In this document: positions 1 to 7,963 of the stretch, piece after piece
Numbering within the stretch: position 1 is the first letter of the stretch
Layout of the letters: each line of letters begins with the position of its first letter
Source of the DNA: Candidatus Omnitrophota bacterium
GTDB lineage: Bacteria > Omnitrophota > Gorgyraeia > JAUYCX01
DNA length: 64,000 bases
Assembly: GCA_030692045.1 (NCBI GenBank)
Contig: JAUYCX010000095.1
Location: 1 to 64,000 of the forward strand
Direction of reading: 5' to 3'
Position numbers and translations under genes: made by a program
The notes under the pieces: generated by a model
Told to the model about the DNA's origin: nothing
What the model saw: the letters and a program-made list of their open reading frames with translations, nothing else
Database searches by the model: none

Positions 1-1
1 C

Positions 2-30
2 TTGAAAATTTAATAATTATATGTTATACT
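2..30 (+). promoter_or_regulatory. sigma70-type promoter of the cysH leader
   Basis: TTGAAA at 2-7 and TATACT at 25-30 are separated by 17 bases. This places transcription start near 37 and gives cysH a leader of about 400 nt that contains a riboswitch, a terminator and a repeat. It is predicted from consensus only; the window begins at this point, so upstream sequence is unseen. Confidence 0.55.
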
Positions 31-70
31 TATATAGAGAAAAAGCCGAGTCTTTAGTGCCATTGAAAAA

Positions 71-112
71 TCCGCCAAAAATCGTGGCGGATCCGCCAAG
101 TACTGTGGCGGA
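71..112 (+). repeat. two tandem mini-hairpins, TCCGCCA-N7-TGGCGGA
   Basis: Two 21-bp hairpins (71-91 and 92-112) share the arms TCCGCCA and TGGCGGA but differ in their 7-base loops. The same arms sit inside family A elements near 388-408, near 53219-53241 and at 29482-29504, so this is a mobile hairpin module. Here the pair abuts the 5' side of the riboswitch. Confidence 0.75.
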
Positions 113-214
113 GGCAAACCATTCGCAAGGATGGGGCGCAAAGCTAGTAGGGTCCAGCACTAATTTTTATGATGAAAAAAAGACCCAAAAATTAGTGCTG
201 GATAGCCAGTTGCC
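111..214 (+). promoter_or_regulatory. c-di-GMP-I (GEMM) riboswitch aptamer
   Basis: The conserved GGCAAACC (113-120) is followed by a GCAA-tetraloop hairpin closed by CCAT/ATGG, then GGCGCAAAGC, then a variable stem, then GATAGCCAG and TTGCC (210-214), which pairs with GGCAA to close P1. This is the order of the class I c-di-GMP aptamer. The variable stem (153-202) is unusually long and has the sequence of the central stem of the family A repeats. A terminator follows at once, suggesting transcriptional control of the genes downstream. The ligand is inferred from the motif; the 3' strand is one base shorter than the usual pattern. Confidence 0.82.
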
Positions 215-224
215 AATGAGAAGT

Positions 225-256
225 AAACCTATTCTTTGCGTGGAATAGGTTTTTTT
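225..256 (+). terminator. intrinsic terminator, riboswitch expression platform
   Basis: AAACCTATTC (225-234) pairs with GAATAGGTTT (243-252), closing an 8-base loop and running into a T tract. It lies 10 nt after the riboswitch P1 helix and about 190 nt before cysH. It could end transcription depending on ligand. No clear antiterminator pairing was worked out. Confidence 0.75.
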
Positions 257-432
257 ATGTGAAGACACAACTTATGGAGTTCGTAGAACGACATAAGTTG
301 TATGTCTGAACATAATCCTTGACATTTTACTATTGAATTTGGACGATAAATGTCAAGGGTCAAATTCGCACTTATAACTTATGTCGTCCGCCACGAAACT
401 TGGCGGACTTCCATAGGTTATGTGCTCATTTG
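256..432 (+). repeat. family A composite hairpin element, copy A1
   Basis: Three stems: H1 256-314, H2 317-358 and H3 361-432. H1 has GA opposite GA at two levels, with an apical arm of CTTATG/CATAAG. H3 shows the same pattern on the other strand (TC opposite TC here). H2 is CCTTGACATTT paired with AAATGTCAAGG. The H3 loop carries the TCCGCCA/TGGCGGA mini-hairpin. The element ends right before the GAGGAGG ribosome-binding site of cysH. Confidence 0.85.
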
Positions 433-445
433 AGGAGGATTAAGA

Positions 446-1171
446 ATGAGTCTTTTGAATAATAATGATGATTTAAAAACTTTAGTAGAGAGTTTAAATT
501 TTAAACAAAAGGTGGACAGGTCACTTGCCCTGATAAAAGAAGCCTATGAAAAATATGGCGATGGCTTGGTTGTGGCTAACAGCTTAGGCAAGGACTCTGT
601 AACAGTCTGGGATTTAGCCAAAAAGATAAGCCCAAAGATACGAGGTTTTATTGTTACAACTCGCTTTAAGCCTAAGGAGACGATTCAATTTATGCAGGAG
701 ATGGTTGTGCGTTATCCAGAGCTTAAAATTTATAAAAGCGATATAGGAATCCCTGATAAGCTTTATGAAACCAATCCTGACAGATGCTGCGACCTTTTAA
801 AGGTTGGTCCCACGCGCCAGGCAATTAAAGAGATGAATGTTGCTTGCTGGGTTACGGGCTTACGCTGCACTGAAGGCAGAACCCGCACAGATTTTAAAGA
901 GGTTGAGGAGCGCGATAAGGGTTTAATTAAATTAAATCCAATTCTAATCTGGAAAGAGAGAGAGGTTTGGCAGTATTTGGCTTTAAATGGTGTTAAGGTA
1001 AATCCGCTTTACGCTCAGGGTTATAGGTCTTTGGGTTGCGCTCCCTGCACCAGGATTACTAATGAAGAAGATGAACGCGCTGGCCGCTGGATTGGTACAA
1101 GTAAATGCGGCGGTGAGTGCGGCATACACACACGGCCATTAAAAATCAATCTTGAAGGAGATGGAATTTAA
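446..1171 (+). CDS. cysH: phosphoadenosine/adenosine phosphosulfate reductase family protein
   Basis: This 241-residue PP-loop protein probably reduces APS or PAPS to sulfite in the cytoplasm, with thioredoxin as donor. SLGKDS (46-51) is the PP-loop. Cysteine pairs CC (114-115) and CxxC (198/201) form the 4Fe-4S site of the APS-type branch. The C-terminal CGGECGIH segment (221-228) carries the catalytic cysteine, most like C225. The start follows a strong GAGGAGG. It leads a run of sulfur and siroheme genes behind a c-di-GMP-type leader. No sat (ATP sulfurylase) or APS kinase gene is in the window. Which nucleotide it prefers is inferred. Confidence 0.85.
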   Translation: MSLLNNNDDLKTLVESLNFKQKVDRSLALIKEAYEKYGDGLVVANSLGKDSVTVWDLAKKISPKIRGFIVTTRFKPKETIQFMQEMVVRYPELKIYKSDIGIPDKLYETNPDRCCDLLKVGPTRQAIKEMNVACWVTGLRCTEGRTRTDFKEVEERDKGLIKLNPILIWKEREVWQYLALNGVKVNPLYAQGYRSLGCAPCTRITNEEDERAGRWIGTSKCGGECGIHTRPLKINLEGDGI

Positions 1172-2134
1172 TTGATCGGAACAATTCTTTTAATTGTCGT
1201 AGTTATATTTTTCGCTATGAATATGGGAGCAAGCGGCATTGCGCCTTCTTTTGCCGCAAGCTGGGGCGCAAAACTGATAAAAAAGAAAAACGCGCTTTTG
1301 CTCTTTGGAATTTTTGTGGTTTTAGGAGCGTTTTTTTTAGGCAGAAATGTAGCGTTTACTCTGGGCAAGGGCATAATCCCTCAGCAGTTCATCAGCTTTG
1401 AGGTGGTTTTAATTATCTTAACTGCGGCTACTTTAAGCCTTTTTTTAGCCAATATCTTAAAAATCCCGCAGTCAACAAGCCAGGTTACTGTGGGGGCACT
1501 TGTCGGCGCAGGTCTATATTTCAAACATCTTTACCTGAAAACCTTGCTTTTGAAGATACTGCCTGCGTGGGTGATATTACCTCTTCTTTCCTATATTTTC
1601 ACATTTTTACTCTACAGGAATATTTATCCCCCGGATCATGATAATCTTCATATTTATCAGAAGATGTTCGCCAATGAGAAAAAGTTAAAATTATCTTCTT
1701 TGATAGTCAGCTGCTATGTTGCCTTTGCTATCGGCACAAACAATGTGGCTAATGCGGTGGGGCCATTATTTGGAGCAGGGATCTTAGGGATTAACTCTGG
1801 ACTGGTATTAATTGGGCCGCTCTTTGGAGTGGGTGCGTGGCTGATGGGTAAGGGGACACTTGAGACCGCAGGAAACGAGATAGTTCCCTTGGGGGCATTT
1901 TCCGGAACTTTAGTTTCTTTTGTTACTGCTACTTTGCTTATTTTTGCTTCTTTACTGGGGATTCCGCAGTCATTGGTCCAACTTAATCTTGCTTCCATAT
2001 TTGCCATAAGTTCGGTAAAAAACGGCCACAAGTATACCTTGGACCGGCACATTACCCGAAAGACATTTTTTGTCTGGATAATTACGCCTTTACTTTCTAC
2101 GGGTATATCTTATCTGCTATTGTCTTTGAAATGA
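1172..2134 (+). CDS. PiT-family inorganic anion permease, probably sulfate
   Basis: This 320-residue integral membrane protein has about ten hydrophobic segments and the duplicated PiT signature (GTNNVANAVGP in the second half, NMGASG in the first). It starts with TTG right after the cysH stop, with AAGGAG 11 nt upstream. PiT proteins move phosphate, but members encoded beside cysH (CysP type) carry sulfate. The location here, and a separate Pit-DUF47 pair at 15.5 kb for phosphate, favour sulfate. Substrate is inferred from context. Confidence 0.8.
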   Translation: MIGTILLIVVVIFFAMNMGASGIAPSFAASWGAKLIKKKNALLLFGIFVVLGAFFLGRNVAFTLGKGIIPQQFISFEVVLIILTAATLSLFLANILKIPQSTSQVTVGALVGAGLYFKHLYLKTLLLKILPAWVILPLLSYIFTFLLYRNIYPPDHDNLHIYQKMFANEKKLKLSSLIVSCYVAFAIGTNNVANAVGPLFGAGILGINSGLVLIGPLFGVGAWLMGKGTLETAGNEIVPLGAFSGTLVSFVTATLLIFASLLGIPQSLVQLNLASIFAISSVKNGHKYTLDRHITRKTFFVWIITPLLSTGISYLLLSLK

Positions 2135-2529
2135 TTATTCTAAAAAAAGAATTGTTTGTTCAAATAAAAACTCAATGCATAAAAGAATTTCCTAATGAGG
2201 CCTGTGGAATTTTGGCAGGCAGAGACGCCAGGATTGAGAGGGTTTACGAAATGACAAATGTGGATAAAAGCCCGGCTTCATATTTTATGGATGCAAAAGA
2301 ACAGTTAAGGGTAATGAAAGAGATTCGAAATTTGGGATTAGAGATGCTGGGTATTTATCATTCGCATGTAGCGAGTGCTGCCTATCCCTCAGCTCATGAT
2401 GTAGAAATGGCATTTTATCCCGATGTTTCTTATATAATTATTTCATTAAAGAATAGAAATAATCCATCCGCAAAGTCCTTTAGGATTATTGACGGTGAAA
2501 TCAGCGAAGAGGAGCTGAAAATAGAATGA
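2131..2529 (+). CDS. JAMM/MPN+ metalloprotease (Mec/QbsD/HcyD-like)
   Basis: This 132-residue protein is a complete single-domain JAMM protease. The zinc motif H77-x-H79-x7-S87-x2-D90 is intact, and E23 in PNEACGIL is the expected catalytic glutamate. It overlaps the permease stop by 4 bp (ATGA). In sulfur-carrier pathways such enzymes trim residues after a GG end, or release amino acids built on the carrier. A MoaD-like protein ending GGAL is encoded at 12963-13244 and a ThiS-cysteine synthase fusion at 7960-9096; both are plausible substrates. Role is inferred. Confidence 0.85.
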   Translation: MIILKKELFVQIKTQCIKEFPNEACGILAGRDARIERVYEMTNVDKSPASYFMDAKEQLRVMKEIRNLGLEMLGIYHSHVASAAYPSAHDVEMAFYPDVSYIIISLKNRNNPSAKSFRIIDGEISEEELKIE

Positions 2530-3557
2530 GCTTTATCGTAGTGGGAACAAATTACAAATACAGTCCTATTGAATTAAGAGAAAAAATTTATTTTTCTAAA
2601 AGTCGAATAGGCGATGCGCTCCAGTTTTTAAAAGAAAGAAGTAATTTTAAGGCAGCCGTCATTCTTTCAACCTGTAACAGAGTGGAAATATATGCCAGCA
2701 TAGAAGACACAGGTACGGGAATAAAAGAAATAGAAGATTTTATTTCTCGATATCATGAAATTGAGAGCAAAATCACTTATCCGTATCTTTATAGGTATAG
2801 CGATAAGGAGGCAATAAAACATCTACTTTCAGTTGTTTGCGGTCTTGATTCCTTGATTTTAGGAGAGACCCAGATTTTAGCTCAAGCTCAATCTTCGCTT
2901 TTTGAATCAGAATCAGCGGGTTTTGCCGATGAATTCTTAAGAGAAATATTTTATTACGCCTTCCACATTGCTAAAAAGATTCATACAGAAACAAAAATTA
3001 ATGAAGGAGAAGTATCTGTGGGAAGCGTGACCATAGATTTTATAAAAGAAAAAATTGGCAGCATAACTAGTAAAAATATTTTAATTATTGGTGTAGGTAA
3101 GGTAACCGAGTTGCTGCTTAAGTATTTAGATAAAGAAGGAAGTAATGTTGTTTTTGTCTCTAATAGGACTTTTAAGAAGGCAGAAGAATTGGCGCAGCAG
3201 ATTAAGGCTAAGGCAGTGAGACTCGATGATTTAAAACAGTTTTTAAAAAATGCAGATATAGTGATAACCGCAACAAGTAGCCCGCATTTTATCATTAGAA
3301 AAGAATCATTAGATGAAATTAAAAATCATAAACTTTTAATTTTAGATTTAGCTGTGCCCAGAGATGTAGACCCTCAATTAAAACAACTAAAGAATGTGGA
3401 TTTATTTTATTTAGAAGATTTGAAATATATAATTGAAAGAAATGCCGGAAGAAAGATAAAAGAGGTTCAAGAGGCAGAGAATTTTTTAGAAATAGAGGCA
3501 AAGGAATTATGGCAGAGAATTACAAAGTTGGAACCAGAATCAGCCATCTCGCCTTAA
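2526..3557 (+). CDS. hemA: glutamyl-tRNA reductase, short C-terminus
   Basis: It reduces glutamyl-tRNA(Glu) to glutamate-1-semialdehyde, the first step of tetrapyrrole synthesis. Cys50 in STCNRVE is at the canonical catalytic position, followed by a Rossmann NADPH domain (GVGKVTELL). At 343 residues it is shorter than the usual 400-450 because most of the helical dimerisation domain after the spinal helix is missing. The start overlaps the JAMM gene by 4 bp. The 3' end overlaps hemC by 49 bp, so the short C-terminus may be a result of gene compaction. Confidence 0.9.
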   Translation: MSFIVVGTNYKYSPIELREKIYFSKSRIGDALQFLKERSNFKAAVILSTCNRVEIYASIEDTGTGIKEIEDFISRYHEIESKITYPYLYRYSDKEAIKHLLSVVCGLDSLILGETQILAQAQSSLFESESAGFADEFLREIFYYAFHIAKKIHTETKINEGEVSVGSVTIDFIKEKIGSITSKNILIIGVGKVTELLLKYLDKEGSNVVFVSNRTFKKAEELAQQIKAKAVRLDDLKQFLKNADIVITATSSPHFIIRKESLDEIKNHKLLILDLAVPRDVDPQLKQLKNVDLFYLEDLKYIIERNAGRKIKEVQEAENFLEIEAKELWQRITKLEPESAISP

Positions 3558-4174
3558 AGCAGGTAGAAGAGACTTTAGTTACTCTAAGAAAATTCTATCC
3601 CGATTTTAAGGCAGAGGTTGTTGGTATAGAAACTTATGGTGATAAGGATAAAATGACTCCCATTTCAGAGATTGAGGGAACAGATTTTTTTACTAGAGAA
3701 ATAGATCAGGCGCTTTTAGATGGTAAGATTGATTTTGCAGTGCATAGCGCTAAAGATTTGCCAGGTGACATTCCTGATGGATTATATGTCGTAGCAATTA
3801 CAAAAGCAATTTATCCTCACGACGCTTTAGTTTCAAAACATAATTTGAGGTTAGATGAATTAAGAAAAGGTGCAAAGGTCGGAGCAAGTAGTTTACGTCG
3901 CAAAACTCAGCTTAAAAAATATAGAGAAGATTTTCAAATAGTAGATATCCGTGGCACAATTGAAGAGCGGCTTTGGATATTAGACACTAACGGATTAGAT
4001 GCCATAATTGTGGCAGAATGTGCATTAGCGAGATTAGGTTTGAAAAATAGGATTATCCAAAGAATCCCATTTGAAATATTAAAGCCAAACCCTTTGCAAG
4101 GAGCTCTGGCAGTATTGGTCAGACAGGATAATCAAAAGTTAAAAGATTTATTAAAGGTTTTAGATGAAAGGTAA
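3509..4174 (+). CDS. hemC: porphobilinogen deaminase lacking domain 3
   Basis: It should polymerise four porphobilinogens to hydroxymethylbilane. Domains 1 and 2 are clear: catalytic Asp (D83 in HSAKDLP), arginine-rich GASSLRRKTQL, and PNPLQGALAV near the domain 2 end. The protein stops at 221 residues, where the usual enzyme of about 310 continues into domain 3. Domain 3 holds the cysteine that binds the dipyrromethane cofactor, and the only cysteine here is in AECALARLG. The cobA start overlaps its end by 11 bp with no frameshifted remnant visible. How the cofactor is anchored is open. Confidence 0.85.
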   Translation: MAENYKVGTRISHLALKQVEETLVTLRKFYPDFKAEVVGIETYGDKDKMTPISEIEGTDFFTREIDQALLDGKIDFAVHSAKDLPGDIPDGLYVVAITKAIYPHDALVSKHNLRLDELRKGAKVGASSLRRKTQLKKYREDFQIVDIRGTIEERLWILDTNGLDAIIVAECALARLGLKNRIIQRIPFEILKPNPLQGALAVLVRQDNQKLKDLLKVLDER

Positions 4175-5573
4175 AGTTTATTTGGTGGGTGCCGGTCCTG
4201 GTAGTCCAGATTTAATTACATTAAGAGGCTTAGAAATTTTGCGTCAGGCAGATGTAATAATTTATGATTATCTAGTGGATAAAAGGATTTTAGAAGAAGC
4301 AAAAGAAGACGCTGAATTAATTTGTTGTGATACATTGGGTAAAAATAGATACTCCGATGGTTTTTTGGTTCATAATGAGAAGATAAGTAATTTAGTAATT
4401 AAAAAGGTTAAACAAGGTAAAAAAGTTATCCGTCTTAAAAATGGTGATCCGAGTATTTTTAGTCGAACCTCTCAAGAGTTAGAACCTTTAGTTAGAAATA
4501 AAATCGAATTTGAAATTGTCCCGGGAGTAACTGCCGCAAGCGCTGCTTCTTCTTTTAGCGGAATACCTTTAACTGACAGGCGATTTGCCTCAACATGTGT
4601 TTTTGTAACTGGCCACGAGGACCCTGTAAAAAAGGAAAGTTCTATTAATTGGGAAAAAATTTCTGGCTGCGGCACAATAGTCTTATATATGGCAGTGGAA
4701 AATCTTTCTAAAATAGTCAAACACTTGCTTAAATTTGGTAAGGGCCATGATACGCCTGTTGCCATAATTCAGGATGCCAGCTTACCCACACAAAAGATTT
4801 TAATTGGCAGCTTAGAAGATATTTTGCTAAAAGCAAAGAAACATAAAATAAAGCCTCCTGCCATAATTATTGTGGGAGAGGTTGTAAAATTAGAAAAGCA
4901 ATTTAACTGGTTAAGAAAGAGCAGGCGAATTTTATTTACTGGTTTGTCTTCTGAAAGGTTTTTTACAAAAGGAACATATTTTCACCTTCCTTTAATTGAG
5001 ATAAAGCCGATAGAAGATTATCAGGAATTCGACAGTTATCTAAAAAGAATTAAAGAATTCGATTGGATAGTTTTTGCCAGCCGTTATGGAGTAGAATATT
5101 TTTTTAAGAGATTAAAATATTTAGAATTAGATTTAAGGATACTTAATGGAATTAAGATTGCCGTAATTGGCGCTTCAACTGCAAACCGGCTTTTAGATTT
5201 TGGAATACTTGCTGATTTGGTTCCCCAGAAAGAGTCATCAGAAGGCTTGCTAGAAGAATTCCAGAAATTAGAGTTAAAGGCAAGAAAAATATTTTTACCG
5301 CGCAGCGATATTTCTGATAAAGGTTTGACACAACAACTTAAGAATTTAGAAGCTGCGGTAACTACAAGTTTTGCCTATAAAAATGTAATGCCCAAAAATC
5401 TACCAGATTTAGACTTAGAATTTTTTAATGAAATTATGTTTACTAGCCCATCGACAGTTAGAAATTTTAAAAAAAGATATGGTAGAATTCCCAAAGGAAT
5501 CAAAGTTAGTTGTATAGGCGATGTAACTTTAAAGGAAGTCAAGCGAAGTCCAAACTTATGGAAGCAAAGCTGA
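4164..5573 (+). CDS. cobA-hemD: fused uroporphyrinogen-III C-methyltransferase / uroporphyrinogen-III synthase
   Basis: This 469-residue bifunctional protein joins SUMT (residues 1 to about 245, with GAGPGSPDLIT at the SAM site) to a HemD-like synthase (about 255-469). Together they cyclise hydroxymethylbilane and methylate it to precorrin-2, the branch to siroheme and cobalamin. The siroheme-dependent sulfite reductase lies 4 kb downstream. The last 12 codons and the TGA stop lie inside repeat copy A2, so the extreme C-terminus is repeat-encoded. No precorrin-2 dehydrogenase/ferrochelatase is in the window. Confidence 0.92.
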   Translation: MKGKVYLVGAGPGSPDLITLRGLEILRQADVIIYDYLVDKRILEEAKEDAELICCDTLGKNRYSDGFLVHNEKISNLVIKKVKQGKKVIRLKNGDPSIFSRTSQELEPLVRNKIEFEIVPGVTAASAASSFSGIPLTDRRFASTCVFVTGHEDPVKKESSINWEKISGCGTIVLYMAVENLSKIVKHLLKFGKGHDTPVAIIQDASLPTQKILIGSLEDILLKAKKHKIKPPAIIIVGEVVKLEKQFNWLRKSRRILFTGLSSERFFTKGTYFHLPLIEIKPIEDYQEFDSYLKRIKEFDWIVFASRYGVEYFFKRLKYLELDLRILNGIKIAVIGASTANRLLDFGILADLVPQKESSEGLLEEFQKLELKARKIFLPRSDISDKGLTQQLKNLEAAVTTSFAYKNVMPKNLPDLDLEFFNEIMFTSPSTVRNFKKRYGRIPKGIKVSCIGDVTLKEVKRSPNLWKQS

Positions 5574-5707
5574 CATAAGTTTGCTGACTGAGCTTGACCC
5601 AGCACTAATTTTTCAGAGAAGTCATTCAAAGCAGAAAATTAGTGCTGGGTTTAATTCGCACAACCAATTTACGTTCACTATGTTTCGTAAATTGAGTGCT
5701 CATTAAA
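5538..5707 (+). repeat. family A composite hairpin element, copy A2
   Basis: H1 (5538-5598) has perfect arms GTCAAGC/GCTTGAC, a GA/GA loop, AGTC/GACT, CAAACTTATG/CATAAGTTTG, a second GA/GA loop and an AGC/GCT tip. H2 (5598-5649) is the CCCAGCACTAATTTT type. H3 (5650-5707) ends one base before the hemB ATG. The element supplies the final codons and stop of cobA-hemD and all DNA up to hemB. Confidence 0.87.
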
Positions 5708-5708
5708 G

Positions 5709-6728
5709 ATGCCGATTATTAGATTAAGAAGATTAAGGAAGAATAATTCAGTAAGAGAGTTGTTGGTCCAGACAAGGCTTTCCATCAAAGATTTAATTTT
5801 ACCTTATTTTATCATTGAAGGCAGAAATAAAAAGCAAGATATTAAGTCAATGCCGGGAGTGTTTCGTTTCACAATTGATAATCTTCTTAAAGACCTTGAG
5901 GAGGCAAAAAAATTAGGCATAAATGCAATATTACTTTTTGGCATTGCCCAGAGAAAAGATTTTTTAGGTAAAGAAGCTTATTTAGAAAATGGTATTGTTC
6001 AAAAGGCAATAAGAGCAATTAAAAAACAGATAAAAGATTTAGTTGTAATAACTGATGTTTGTTTATGCGGTTATACAACACATGGGCATTGTGGAATTGT
6101 TACGCCGCAAAAACGCAAAATTTTCGCAAAAACGCAAAATTTTATTCTTGATAATGACAAAACTTTAGAAATATTATCAAAGATTGCTTTGTCTCATACA
6201 GAGGCAGGTTGTGATTTTGTAGCACCCTCGGCAATGATGGATGGGCAGGTAAAGGCCATAAGACAAGCTCTGGATAAAAATGGTTTTCAAAATACAGGAA
6301 TTTTAGCGTACTCTGCAAAATATGCCTCGAATTTTTATGGACCATTTAGAGAGGTGCTGGATTCTCGTCCACAGTTTAGCGATAGAAAAAGTTATCAGAT
6401 GGATTGTAGAAACTCTGATGAAGCCTTAAGAGAAATAGAGCAGGATATCCAAGAAGGCGCGGATATTGTTATGGTTAAGCCAGCATTGGCCTATTTAGAT
6501 ATTATTTATCGTGCAAAACAGAAATTTAATATTCCTCTTGCCGCATATAATGTGAGTGCTGAATTTGCAATGGTTAAGGCATATTGCAAGAAACCAGAGA
6601 ACAGAGAACAGAGAACAGAAATAGAGAAAAATTTGGTATTAGAAATTCTTACAGGTATAAAAAGGGCAGGAGCAGATTTGATTATTACTTATCATGCAAA
6701 AGAAGTGGCAAAATGGTTGAGGCATTAA
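5709..6728 (+). CDS. hemB: delta-aminolevulinic acid dehydratase
   Basis: It condenses two 5-aminolevulinates to porphobilinogen. Schiff-base lysines are K204 (YSAKYAS) and K257 (VMVKPAL); the catalytic zinc cysteines are C118, C120 and C128. Compared with usual family members it has an insertion at about 132-146, where the DNA holds a perfect 19-bp tandem duplication, and another of about six residues near 296-305, encoded by AGAACAG-type repeats. The ATG follows repeat A2 after one base with no real Shine-Dalgarno. It overlaps hemL by 16 bp. Confidence 0.92.
   Translation: MPIIRLRRLRKNNSVRELLVQTRLSIKDLILPYFIIEGRNKKQDIKSMPGVFRFTIDNLLKDLEEAKKLGINAILLFGIAQRKDFLGKEAYLENGIVQKAIRAIKKQIKDLVVITDVCLCGYTTHGHCGIVTPQKRKIFAKTQNFILDNDKTLEILSKIALSHTEAGCDFVAPSAMMDGQVKAIRQALDKNGFQNTGILAYSAKYASNFYGPFREVLDSRPQFSDRKSYQMDCRNSDEALREIEQDIQEGADIVMVKPALAYLDIIYRAKQKFNIPLAAYNVSAEFAMVKAYCKKPENREQRTEIEKNLVLEILTGIKRAGADLIITYHAKEVAKWLRH
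6106..6143 (+). repeat. perfect 19-bp tandem duplication within hemB
   Basis: Two identical 19-bp units (6106-6124 and 6125-6143, each beginning CGCAAAAACGC) lie inside the hemB reading frame. Because 19 is not a multiple of three, the two units are read in different frames. They encode an insertion between the zinc cysteines and the ILDND segment that is absent from typical family members. Confidence 0.9.
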
Positions 6729-7963
6729 ATAAAGAGTTATTTAGACAAGCAAAAAGATACATCGCTGGCGGTGTAAATAGTCCGATAAGGGCGTTACGCG
6801 CTGTGAATGTTGAACCTATTTTTATCAAATCAGCTCTTGGAACAAAGATTTATAGTGAGGATGGTCTGGGATTTATAGATTATTGTCAAAGTTTTGGAGC
6901 TTTGATTTTAGGACACGCACATCCCAAGGTAATAAAAGAACTAAATAGGGTAAGTGTGGGAGGTACAAGTTTTAGTCTGCCTACAAAATTAGAAACAAAA
7001 TTAGCGCAATTTATTAGTAAGGCGATTCCTTCGATAGAAAGAATTAGATTAACCAATTCTGGCACTGAAGCGGTTATGTCTGCTATAAGGCTTGCTCGCG
7101 CATTTACTAAAAAAGATAAGATTATAAAATTTGCAGGTTCCTACCATGGACATGCAGATTATCTTTTAGATTGCCCGGGTGTGCCCTTGGCGTTTAAAGA
7201 ACAAACATTGGTTGCGGAATTTAATGATATAAGAAAAGTTAAAGAATTAATTAAACACAACAAAAATAATATTGCAGCAATAATCGTTGAACCAGTGGCA
7301 GCAAATATGGGTGTGGTATTAGCGCAAAATGATTTTTTGAGAAGTTTAGAGAAGTTATCTAAAGAATTTAATATTGTATTAATCTTTGATGAAGTGATTA
7401 CTGGCTTTAGACTTATCTTTGGTGGGGCTCAAAAATTATTTAAGATAAAACCAGATTTGACTTGTTTAGGTAAAATAATTGGCGGAGGTTTGCCTGTAGG
7501 AGCCTTTGGCGGCAGAAAGGAAATTATGCAATTGTTAGCTCCGGAGGGAAAGGTTTATCAGGCAGGCACATTTTCTGGTAATCCTTTAACTGTAAGTGCT
7601 GGGCTTAATACCTTAAAAATATTATCCAAAAATAATTATTATAATTCTTTAGAATGCTTAACCAGATATTTATGCGAAGGCATTAAACAAAGGTCAACAA
7701 AATACGGCATTAAACTGAAAATAAATTTTATAGGCTCGATGTTTAGTTTATTTTTTGCAGAAAAAGAGGTAATGGATTATAATATAGCTAAGACTCAAAA
7801 TATTGGTTTGTTTAAAAGTTTTTATCAGGGATTGTTAAAACAGGGGATTTATTTTTCGCCCTCCCCTTTTGAGGCAAACTTTGTTTCAACCGCACACACC
7901 CCAAGAGATATAGAGAAAACTTTAAAGGCAGTTGATAAAACATTTAGGAGGATGGCAAGATGA
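6713..7963 (+). CDS. hemL: glutamate-1-semialdehyde 2,1-aminomutase
   Basis: This 416-residue PLP enzyme makes 5-aminolevulinate from the HemA product. The PLP lysine is in CLGKIIGGGLPVGAFGG; FDEVITGFR and the N-terminal YIAGGVNSPIRA are typical of the family. I chose the ATG at 6713, which gives MVEALNKELF, the usual N-terminus. A longer in-frame extension from 6584 reads through hemB and is not credible. With hemA, hemB and hemC it completes the C5 pathway here. Confidence 0.93.
   Translation: MVEALNKELFRQAKRYIAGGVNSPIRALRAVNVEPIFIKSALGTKIYSEDGLGFIDYCQSFGALILGHAHPKVIKELNRVSVGGTSFSLPTKLETKLAQFISKAIPSIERIRLTNSGTEAVMSAIRLARAFTKKDKIIKFAGSYHGHADYLLDCPGVPLAFKEQTLVAEFNDIRKVKELIKHNKNNIAAIIVEPVAANMGVVLAQNDFLRSLEKLSKEFNIVLIFDEVITGFRLIFGGAQKLFKIKPDLTCLGKIIGGGLPVGAFGGRKEIMQLLAPEGKVYQAGTFSGNPLTVSAGLNTLKILSKNNYYNSLECLTRYLCEGIKQRSTKYGIKLKINFIGSMFSLFFAEKEVMDYNIAKTQNIGLFKSFYQGLLKQGIYFSPSPFEANFVSTAHTPRDIEKTLKAVDKTFRRMAR

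Noticed and set aside
30-220. SAM (S-box) riboswitch before the sulfur genes
   Set aside because: The context suggested it, but the conserved S-box segments are absent and the sequence fits the c-di-GMP-I aptamer.
21-248. A 75-codon open frame over the leader
   Set aside because: It covers mini-hairpins, the riboswitch and the terminator, has no ribosome-binding site and no recognisable protein pattern.
256-432. Integron attC site for the family A hairpins
   Set aside because: The hairpins lack the conserved core GTTRRRY/RYYYAAC boxes and no integrase is present.
2981-3295. Minus-strand open frames across the window
   Set aside because: They lie opposite strong plus-strand genes, lack ribosome-binding sites and show no family motifs; only 31730-33010 is credible.
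6584-6712. N-terminal extension of hemL
   Set aside because: It reads hemB sequence in another frame; the ATG at 6713 gives the normal aminomutase start.
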